Assembly (NCBI GenBank): GCA_016647705.1
Contig: CM028333.1
Location: 26,406,243-26,470,242, forward strand
From: Eucommia ulmoides
Taxonomy: Eukaryota > Streptophyta > Magnoliopsida > Garryales > Eucommiaceae
Reading direction: 5' to 3'
DNA length: 64,000 bases
Positions within the stretch are counted from its first letter, which is position 1. Every line of letters begins with the position of its first letter. Shown in pieces: positions 56,512-64,000 of the stretch. Under the pieces are notes generated by a model, which did no database searches, was not told the origin of the DNA, and was given only the letters and a program-made list of their open reading frames with translations. Both the position numbers and the translations under genes were made by a program.

Positions 56512-57954
56512 TGTACGAGAACGTTTTTACAGTCACGTCTGACTCACTCGCAAGTGCACGAGGTCAAGTTTTAGTATAATAGATCTTTAAGATCGGATAT
56601 CGTTCCACTGGAAAAGTGTTTGAATAATTGAATAGCGTAATTTGTATAGTCTTATATTATCCCGACGGTTCAAGAAATGTTTAAAATTAAATAATTAAAA
56701 CTAAGTTAAACTAATACTATTGGGTTAGTTCTAATTAAATTGATTACCTAGGGATTGATTTCATTCACTTAATACATGTTTGACTTCGTTTAGTTAACAA
56801 TAACGGTGTTTTATCCTATCCGACAATCTCTGTATCTTAAACTCATTTACATTGATGCCGAAGTCCCCATCAAATGTCTTTTCGAACACATAGTCACATG
56901 AGTCTTGAACCAACGTCATGGATTGCACACTTTCTAACGCCCTCCTGGGTCATTAGAATGTCGCATTGTGTTTACCCTAATCTGAATCCAGGGTTACCTC
57001 TCCCGAGTGTCAAATCCTGTATTCTCAAAACCAACCATAATACCTTAACAAGCATATTAAAATTGTAATAAAATGGTAACACAATCGAATTTAGATAAAC
57101 AACCGTTAAAGAAACATATATTCAATCAAACGTATATTTACATGAACTACATTGATCTCTAGTTAATATTTATCTAGCCTACCATGATCTTAGCCATTGA
57201 AACTATAAAACAAGAGGGATTCATCATCATTCACAATAAAACGTTAAGTTACAAAGATAGAAACAAAGAAAGAAATATCAAATCTTAAAGTGAAGTGATC
57301 CACTGTCGCCAACGATCGATCCAAAAGTGCTTCATCTTCTCCTATATGTGAATTTCCTCTTTGAGATCTTCAAGAATGGCCCAAGATCACTTCTCTAATG
57401 TTAGGGACTTCTCTTGAGAAATAGGGGAGAAAATAGATTAAATAGAAGGCTTCAAAATATCTAAAAAATAAATATTTTCTACACAGAGTCACCGCCGCGG
57501 CGGTAGATTCACCTCTGCGGCGACGAGTAAGTCGGTTCATATCACTGCTGAGGCAGTAATAGACCACTGCGATAGTGAAGGCAGTATGAGCTCTCTGGAC
57601 TTTCACCACCTAGGCGGTGAGATTACCGCTGCGGCGGTGAGACTGGCTTTAAGCATTGGACTTTCACCGCTTCAGCAGTGGTTGACCGCTGCGACTATAC
57701 ATTTTTTCCATTTCTCCATGCATCTCCACCGCCGCGACGGTGGCCTGACCACCACGACAGTGGGAATACTGTCCTGAAACCTTGCTTCTTCAGCGTTTCT
57801 TCACTGTTTCTCCACCGCTTCGTTCGTTTATCACTTTGTTACGTCCCTATACCTGATTTACTTAAAAATAAACTAAAACTCAATTAAATATTACTAATAC
57901 ACTAAAAAACTATCAAATTTGGCTTAGAAATAGATAGGTAAATTACACCTATCA
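56512..57954 (-). repeat. 5' LTR of the Athila-like element
   Basis: 1443 bp, partner of 50587-52018; palindromes at 57490-57760, including CACCGCCGCGGCGGT and CACCTAGGCGGTGA, the second showing the CCTAGG core of the sister family. Confidence 0.9.
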
Positions 57955-57959
57955 CTATC

Positions 57960-58893
57960 TCTAATCATTATTTTTTTCGGTGGAATCCTAGTGAGATCTT
58001 TTCAAATTATTTTATATTAATTGTTGCTTGATTATATTTGTTTTTTGGAATTTGATCTTTGAAATTATTTTTCGAATTTTTTATTGAAATTATTTTTGAA
58101 ACAATTTCTTGAGAAAATATGATTACGTACTCAATTACGTGCTACCCAATTTTTGTTTAAAATCAGATTCTGAATATCTCACTTTTCTATCACTAGTTTT
58201 GGGATATTAATTGATTCTAATTTATCTGGGGTGATTGAAGATTCGAGTGAGGAAAATTCCTTATTAATTTGTAATTGGTGAGTTGAGTGACGGATTGAAT
58301 ACTATTGAGAGTATTTAATCAAATGGTAGCTGGTTTCAATTTCTTCCTGTAAAGAGATTGAGGTAGTAATTCTTCCTTGATTGAATTGATTTGTGAGTAA
58401 TTTTGTAACGCTTCAATTCTTACCGGGTAAAAGGATATTTGGAGTATTTGTGAGGTTTTGATTATTTAGCCTAAGGTATAAAACGAATTAGGTTATTCTT
58501 GAACCTGTAAAAAGTAGAGGTTATTCCTGAGTCTGGGAAAATGAATTTGTAAAGGTTGATTTTGAGCCTGTGAAAAGAATATTTGTAAGGGTTTGGTTCT
58601 TACCTTTAAAAGAATCTTGAGTTTAGTGGGTGCGACAATCCATAGAGCTCAGGGGACTGGATTAGCCAAGAGTAGTTTGGTGAACCAGTATAAATTTTGG
58701 GTGTGCTGCTATTATTCATTATTTATTTTTGTTGTTTGGTGTGCACCTAGTTGATATTATATTCTCGCTATTATATAAAGATAATAATTAATTAGGATTA
58801 AAATTAGTTATTTGGATTTTTGAATTATTTTTTCTGATAATTTTTTTTACCTACCCAATTCACCCCCCTCTTGGGTAGCTCACTAGGCCAACA
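57960..58893 (+). repeat. 3' LTR of the Sirevirus element, right piece
   Basis: Continues the LTR after the nested element (TCTAATCATTATTTTTTTCGG as at 43421) and ends GGCCAACA at 58893. Then chromovirus LTR sequence resumes (AATATTGTTCATTGTGG). Confidence 0.9.
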
Positions 58894-59299
58894 AATATTG
58901 TTCATTGTGGTTGGATTTTGTATTAGAAAATGGGTTTTGCTAAATGTACTTGATCCATAAATTATCTTTATATTATGAAGATAGTACACCAATAAAATAT
59001 TTTTTTCTTAGGTATCTCAGCTAGAGACAGGTCCACTACTGACACTAGGTAGCGTTAGAGGGTGGTGTCGTTTTTGGAGGATTGGTAGGATAGGTGTGAA
59101 CCGTGAAAGATTCAGGTTTTTGTAGTTTTGTTATCTATATTTGGGATACATGTATTTCTGAGTTTTGAAGTTGGTAAATATTTTTGGAAAAAATATCTAC
59201 AACGATATATATATATATATATAATGTTGTTGGTCAGGTAGCATCAAGTCGACGTCACACCTGGCCTCGGGCGTTGGGGGCTTGGAGTAGAGTGTGACA
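58894..59299 (+). repeat. 3' LTR of the chromovirus-like element, right piece
   Basis: Matches 27200-27602 of the 5' LTR (TGGTGTCGTTTTTGGAGGAT, GGGCTTGGAGTAGAGTGTGACA). Confidence 0.88.
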
Positions 59300-59356
59300 T
59301 ACGTAGTATTTAGTTATTTTGGTAGTAATATCCGGGAGCGGATGCATAAATTTTAT

Positions 59357-60809
59357 GGTTAATAACACTTTACCCCCTGTGGTTTGGCCCATTTGCACTT
59401 TACCTCTTGTGGTTTAAACATCGCCACTTATCCCCTGTGGTCTTGGACTTAAGTGCAACGTTTAAAATTAAGAGTAATTGTGTCAGTTCAAGTTGAAACT
59501 AAGGGTAATTTTATCATTTTTTTCTAACTAATTCAAGGGATCTATTTGCAAAATTTTCCAAAACTAGAAGGGTCAAAATGTATTTCTTCTCCAAACTTCC
59601 ATGGAATGACCCTCTGTAATTTTCTTTCTATTTTCTCTCTCTTTTCGACGACGGTGGCGTTGGCGAAGCGTCTGACACCTCTCTATCTCTCTCTTCCACC
59701 CCCGGCCATGCAGCCCACCTCCGGACACGCATCCACCGACCTTTTCTCTTACTCTCTTCTGGGTACCAACTACCCCCATACCGGCCACCATCCACCGCTT
59801 TGGGCACCCCCAACCCAAACATCCACGCCAGCCACTCCAAACATCCACACCACACCAACATAACTGCGCCAAACCACCACCATGCATCACGCATATACAT
59901 ATACATAATATATATAAAAAAATATTTATCTTTGCTCGGATTTGTAGATCCGAGCAAAGATCGGTAGATCCGAGCGCTGTTCTCATCGACAGACGACCAC
60001 TGATCGTTGAATCAAGATTATCGATCGCCATTGGAGATTTACTTCATCGTCACTGTTTCTTTTTCCTGACGGTTCGGGAGCTTCTTTAAACTCTTATAAT
60101 CGACCAAAGGTAATGGCGACGGAGCGGCTAGGAAGACGTCGATGGCGATGGAGGAAGACAACGACGTAAATCTGGCTAGATGTGAACTCAATGGTAATGG
60201 GATGGGAGAAAAATAATCTAGAGAGAGAAACTATCACCGGCAATGGAAAAACAATCTAGAGAGAGAAACAATCAAGTCATACACCGCTGCCCAGAGATAG
60301 GTACTTGGGATTCTCTTCCGCCGTCTCGTGGGTGAGTCGAAATTGTAGTTAGAGATTCCTCTTATCAAAGAGCAAATTAAAACAAAATTAGAGAGAGAGA
60401 GAGAGAGAACAAACACCGCCGCTACCAGGAGGAAGAGGTGGTGGCGGCGTATGTCGACACGCTGGCGAATCTTGAGCTGCCGGAGGGACAATCGAGAAAA
60501 GTGGCCGGCGAGTAAGATGGGAGTTGGACGAAGAAGATGGTGTGATACTAGAGAAAATACATTTATGGCCCTTTAAGTTTCTAAATAGTATTAAAATAGT
60601 CCTTACAGAAATATTTTATGGGTATAAATGTCATTTCATACTATTTAACGAATTTCCATTGACTACCGTCCATTGACCGTTAAAGTTAACGAAAAACGTA
60701 ACTTTTGCATTTAAGTTCAAGACCACAGGGGGGACAAGTGGCGATATTTAAACCATAGGGGTATAAAGTAAAAATAGGCCAAACCACAAGGGGTAAAGTT
60801 CTATTAACC
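59357..60809. mobile_element. Mutator-like element (non-autonomous) with long terminal inverted repeats
   Basis: The left end GGTTAATAACACTTTACCCC and the right end read in reverse (GGTTAATAGAACTTTACCCC) form inverted repeats of roughly 105 bp, with shared internal blocks GTGGTTTGGCC, ATCGCCACTT and CCCTGTGGTCTTG. A 9-bp target duplication AAATTTTAT / TAATTTTAT (59348-59356; 60812-60820) has one mismatch. Long TIRs with 9-bp duplications indicate the Mutator superfamily. The interior is more GC-rich than the surroundings and holds short open frames on both strands (for example 59573-60031 minus and 59546-59863 plus) with no transposase and no known domain; it may contain captured gene fragments. 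Confidence 0.85.
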
Positions 60810-60820
60810 CTTAATTTTAT

Positions 60821-61395
60821 TGGGTAATAGCATTTTATAAATACTGAAAATAAATATACTATTAAAAGTTACATAAATAATCACAAAAATGAAATAATAT
60901 TTCTACAAATCAACTTTTACTAATATACTATAAAATAACAAATAAATAACCATAATTTTGGACTAATTTTATCAATTTTTACAAGTATAATAAATTCTAA
61001 TTTAATCAATCTATGTCACACCTAATTGTTTTTTGTTGGAAATATTTTGTCAATCACAATTAATTAATATTTTGTATATTAATTAAAAAAATTAAATATA
61101 ACTCAACAAAATTAAGTAGGGCACTCATTATTTGATATTTAAAAAAATAAAAATAAAATGAAATATAAGAACTCACCAAAATTATTGAAAGATTAATTTT
61201 TAACCTAATTAATTTATATCGTATCTAATTTATTTTTGGTTGAAAATATTTTTTAATTAATTTAAACGTGCACAGGAAAATTAATCATATATTTTTGTGG
61301 TAATTACTAAAAAAAGAGTAAGAAATTGAGTAGGGTACCCATTATTTGATATATATATAGAAAAACAAAAATAAAAAGAAATATAAGAAATCACT
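60821..61395. repeat. AT-rich sequence with a tandem pair of about 180-bp units
   Basis: About 61021-61195 and 61200-61395 share CCTAATT, GTTGGAAATATTTT or GTTGAAAATATTTT, AATTAAGTAGGGCACTCATT or AATTGAGTAGGGTACCCATT, ATTTGATAT and GAAATATAAGAA. No gene seen. Confidence 0.55.
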
Positions 61396-62222
61396 TAAAT
61401 GCTTGAAAGAACCATTCTCTAATCTCATTAAAACTTTCTATATTCTTTCACTTTTATGTATTAGTATTAGATTTGTTTAGATAAAGTTTTGGTTTTAGAC
61501 CCTATCATATGTTAAGTTCTCGGATGACTCTGTTATCATCAGTTTTTCAACACTAGTGAATCAGTGCTATAATTTTCGAGGTGAGTGTATTGTCTTCTAT
61601 GTAAATTGTTAAATAATATTTTTGTATTAAATTATGAAAAAAAATAATTAAAATGGACAGTTTTATAAAGGTAGATGGATCAAGTAAAATGTTAAATGTA
61701 AAAACTGGTTTTTATTATTATCTTACTATGCCATATATGGTCCCAACAAGAGTGCATGTTCTGCTAGATGTTGTTGGTCCTAACAAGAAGTCATGTCCTG
61801 TAGGACGTTGTGTTGTGACCCGATAGGAGGGCATGTTGTGCTGGTGTATTGTAACCTGACAAGAGAGAAAGTCTTACAGGTGGTTGATATATATTGTTGT
61901 TGTTGATGATTATCAATATGATATAATGGTTTATACCACGTGTGTTCTCCTACCATTGTAGATATTGAATAGCCCTAACATTGGTTGCAGCCTTAGATTG
62001 CGTAGATGTATAAGTTATGGTACTATCATAACTCCTGATCGTGAGGTAAACGATCGTATGGTTAGTATCGAAGTATGCGTGTGATATTTTATTATATAAA
62101 AAATAAGTTAATTAGTTGATTGGAATTCAGATATTCTATTACGATGATATCTGTGAGATTTTGATACTGCTCAGTATGTGGTTATATTCTGTTTTAAAAA
62201 GTAGATTTTGATAAATGTACTT
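61396..62222 (+). repeat. Diverged chromovirus LTR copy, truncated
   Basis: Follows the order of the 5' LTR between about 26520 and 27270: AGTTTTGGTTTTAGACCC.ATC, GGTGAGTGTATTGTCTT, GGACGTTGTGTTGTGACC, CAGGTGGTTGATAT, TACCACGTGT, GATATTGAATAGC, ATCGTGAGGTAAACGATCG. More diverged than the pair at 25930/41010. Cut by the Athila-like LTR at 62223. Confidence 0.75.
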
Positions 62223-62420
62223 TGATAGGTGTAAAATACCTATCTAATTCTAAACCGAATTTGCCAGTTTTCGAGTATTTTATTGTAATTTGAATACCTT
62301 TTTAGTTGTTTTAATTAGTCAAGAGAAGGGACATCAACAAACGACAAACCGAGAAAAAAGGTGGAGAAAATGGTAGCCAAAAAGATGAAAAAAAAATGAG
62401 GTTTCAAAGAACAGTGCAAA

Positions 62421-62788
62421 TCCGCCTAGGCGAAGTATCCACCGCCTAGGCGGAAATTCACCAGAAAGTTGCAAAAGTTGAAGAATTGAATCCGCCTAGG
62501 CGAAGTGTCCACCGCCTAGGCGGAAATCCGTTAGAAGGTTGCAAGGGTTGAAGTATTGAATCCGCCTAGGTGAAGTTTCCGCCACCTAGGCGGAAATCCA
62601 TCAGAACACTGGAAGTGCTGAACTGCTGGAAGAGTTGCACTGCTGTAAATCCTCCTAGGCGAAGTAGCTACCACCTAGGTGAAAATCCATCAGAAAGAAT
62701 AGGGGCCCAAGAAGTTAGTACTCCGCCTAGGCGAAGAAACCATCGCCTAGGTAGAATTCTAACCGACTTAACCTCCGCCTAGGCAGAT
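62421..62788. repeat. 70-bp tandem repeat with paired CCGCCTAGGCGG palindromes
   Basis: TCCGCCTAGGCGAAGT begins at 62421, 62491 and 62561, an exact 70-bp period. Each unit has a second palindrome 19 bp later (CACCGCCTAGGCGGAAAT). Two further decayed units begin at about 62648 and 62720, and a last single motif at about 62774. It lies 50 bp upstream of the TATA-like sequence. Confidence 0.92.
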
Positions 62789-62837
62789 TCCGCAGAACAG
62801 CCCAAAATATCTGTTTAGATATTTTTGAACCCCTAGG

Positions 62838-62851
62838 CCTATATATACCCC
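62838..62851 (+). promoter_or_regulatory. TATA-like promoter in the Athila-like LTR
   Basis: CCTATATATACCCC, the only clean TATA box of the LTR, is placed directly after the palindrome array and about 25 bp before a C/T-rich putative start region (TTTCCCACGTCTG). Confidence 0.6.
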
Positions 62852-63823
62852 TTTCCCACGTCTGAAACAGAGAGTTGACAAACCCTAACCCTAGTAGAAA
62901 TCTCTTAAGCTATATTTTGAAGATCAAAAAGGAGGTTCATCATTCGGACAAAGAAGAATCACTTGTGGATCGATCATTAGCGACAGTGAACCGTTTCACT
63001 TCCAGATTTGATTGTTTCTCTCTTGTTTTTATCTTTGTAATCACTTTTTCATATCTAAGAATGTTGAATCCCTCTTATTTTGTATTGTATATGGCTAAGA
63101 TCCTATAGTATTAGTTAAATGTTACTTAGGTGTAGTTGAAATCATGTAATTGTGAAGTTGAATGAATTAGTGTTACTTTAATGTGTTGTTTGTCTAAATC
63201 CAATTGTGTTTACCATTATTCTTGATATTATGCTTGTATTGATAAACCGAGAATACGGGGTTTGACACTCGGGAGAGGTAACCTTAGATTCGGACTAGGG
63301 TAAATACAACGTGACGTTCTAACGACCCGGGAGGGCATTAGAATGTATGCAATCCATGACGTTGGCTAAAGACTCACGCGACCTAGGGTCGTTAAGGCAT
63401 TGAAGGGGACTTCCTCGTTGACACGAAGTCATGTAATCCCCCGTCTTACACTCGGGAGAGGTAGCGGAGGAGTTATCGATACAGAGATTGTCGGACTAGA
63501 TAGAAAACCATTATAGCTAACTTAATGACTTCGATTATACATTATGTGAAAGAAATCAATGCCTAAGTAATTAGTGTAATGAAAACTAACGTCATAGTTG
63601 TCGTTTATCTTAGTATATTTATTAGAAAACAAACAAAATTTGATTGGTCGAGATAATATAAAACTATTGAAATCGCAATATTCAACCGAATTACCTGCCA
63701 TCCCAGTGGAACGATATCGATCTTATAAGATCCATTATATTAAAACTAGACCTCGTACACTTGTGAGTAGTCCAATTACCGAGCGTAAGTAGCGGCGTGT
63801 CATTTCATGTGCTACCAAGTTTT

Positions 63824-63841
63824 TGACACCGTTGTCGGGGA
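63824..63841 (+). other. Primer-binding site, tRNA-Asp type (diverged)
   Basis: TGACACCGTTGTCGGGGA follows the LTR by 6 bp; differs from the canonical TGGCGCCGTTGCCGGGGA by a few transitions of the kind left by cytosine methylation. Confidence 0.8.
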
Positions 63842-63973
63842 ATGGCAATGTGTTTTTCAATTAAGTTGATATTGTGATTAAGTAGTTGAATGTTAATCAC
63901 GATAATTCTTTTGCTTTTAAATTTTATTCAATTCATTTATTTATTTTATTTATCTATTGAATTTGAGCAGTGC

Positions 63974-64000
63974 ATGCGGCGTAGTCAACGAATTGCTAAA
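63974..64000 (+). CDS. Athila-like gag start (first nine codons, runs out of window)
   Basis: ATG at 63974 gives MRRSQRIAK, located 156 bp after the LTR, the same spacing as the gag start at 56363 in the element at 50587-57954 (MQRRRRLEF). Only the first codons are visible. Confidence 0.6.

Larger units (their letters stand above)
50587..57954 (-). mobile_element. Athila-like gypsy element carrying a plant-transposon ORF, minus strand
   Basis: LTRs 50587-52018 and 56512-57954 (1432 and 1443 bp) with TGTACGAG..ACCTATCA ends; perfect 5-bp target duplication CTATC (50582-50586 and 57955-57959). On the minus strand: 5' LTR, PBS TGGCGCCGTTGCCGGGA (56505-56489; tRNA-Asp type as in Athila/Tat), gag start, palindrome cassette, plant-transposon ORF, purine tract (AAGTTTGGGGGTATT) and 3' LTR. 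No RT or integrase, so it is non-autonomous. Sister LTRs are at 2620-4029 and 62223-63817. Confidence 0.92.
42406..58893 (+). mobile_element. Sirevirus-type copia element with full domain order, broken frames, 3' LTR split
   Basis: 5' LTR about 42406-44354 (its first roughly 270 bp missing), PBS TGGTATCAGAGC (44357-44368) complementary to initiator-Met tRNA, gag, protease, integrase, RT, RNase H (copia order), multiple purine tracts, 3' LTR from 49317 to 50586 and 57960 to 58893. LTRs belong to the family at 29821-31910. The 3' LTR is split by an Athila-like element. It sits in the 3' LTR of the chromovirus-like element. Many stop codons; not functional now. Confidence 0.9.
25930..59299 (+). 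mobile_element. Ty3/gypsy chromovirus-like element (Tekay/Del-type), heavily nested
   Basis: LTRs are seen at about 25930-27602 and, in pieces, at 41010-59299. Both contain TTTAGGGATTATTAAGTCAT, GTTGCCTTCCT, TTAGTTTAGGCCTTATC, GCATGTCCTGT and the end GGGTGTGA(T/C)A. PBS TGGTATTAGAGCT (27608-27620) fits initiator-Met tRNA with one change. Internal traces in order: gag capsid, zinc knuckle, RNase H, integrase and a C-terminal chromodomain-like tail. Protease and most of RT are missing. Three other LTR insertions are embedded. The chromodomain-like tail and long LTRs favour the Tekay/Del chromoviruses; that placement is an inference. Confidence 0.85.
62223..63817 (+). repeat. LTR of an Athila-like element, plus strand (element continues outside)
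   Basis: TGATAGGTGTAA..TGCTACCA, 1595 bp. Its last 550 bp mirror the other family members (GAGAATACGGGGTTTGACAC, GGGAGAGGTAACC, CCAGTGGAACGATATCGATC, TAGCGGCGTGTCATTTCATG). A TATA-like CCTATATATACCCC lies at 62838-62851, just before a leader with AACCCTAACCCTAG. Palindromes precede it at 62421-62788. Confidence 0.88.

Noticed and set aside
51484..57777. Frames through the CACCGC palindrome arrays (51484-51867, 51637-51951, 57370-57777)
   Set aside because: Several frames on both strands are open because of the GC-rich repeat; they fall inside LTRs.
59573..60031. 152-codon minus-strand frame (Trp/Gly/Cys-rich) as a real gene
   Set aside because: It reads antisense through the interior of the Mutator-like element, overlaps other open frames, and has no recognised domain.
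62421..62788. CRISPR-like array
   Set aside because: The periodic repeats are in a plant LTR, the spacers are repeated too, and no cas genes or prokaryotic context exist.

Overview
The window is from a flowering plant, most likely an AT-rich eudicot. It consists almost entirely of nested, decayed transposable elements: CACTA, hAT, Mutator-like, Ty1/copia of the Sirevirus type, and Ty3/gypsy of chromovirus, Tat-like and Athila-like types. I recognise no intact host gene, rRNA or tRNA. Nearly every coding trace has stop codons or frameshifts. The most likely setting is intergenic or pericentromeric heterochromatin; species and chromosome cannot be told from the sequence.

Layout. 1-7533: right part of a CACTA transposon with transposase-type exons, ending at a CACTA terminal repeat. 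A Sirevirus-type solo LTR (1252-5620, 5-bp target duplication GTTGT) lies inside it, and that LTR holds a deleted Athila-like element (2620-4840). 7534-12077: a diverged copia LTR end, an unclassified LTR-like region with Z-DNA-prone tracts and a large imperfect duplication, and a relic of another LTR family. 12078-24385: a minus-strand Tat-like gypsy element (target duplication AATAC) lacking integrase, split by a hAT transposon (about 13355-17845) and a TG..CA solo LTR (20148-22554, target duplication GCAAT). 24386-25930: AT-rich spacer.

About 25930-59299: a chromovirus-like gypsy element that received, in order along the sequence, a non-autonomous Sirevirus-type element (29821-37885), a solo LTR of the same family (38485-40548), and a Sirevirus element with complete domain order but broken frames (about 42406-58893). 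The 3' LTR of that last element was split by an Athila-like element (50587-57954). 59357-60809: a Mutator-like element with terminal repeats of roughly 105 bp. 60821-62222: LTR debris. 62223-64000: a plus-strand Athila-like LTR with primer-binding site and the first codons of gag, running off the window.

Most notable: (1) a copia-type element and a gypsy-type element with unrelated LTRs each carry a homologous plant-transposon ORF in place of pol. (2) In both, that ORF is preceded by the short palindromes typical of the element's own LTR, as if it had its own promoter. (3) Three LTR families here carry short perfect or near-perfect palindromes in U3. In the Athila-like family the arms (CACCGC/GCGGTG) are kept while the core changes. 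(4) A plastid atpA fragment of about 390 bp sits inside one Sirevirus LTR.
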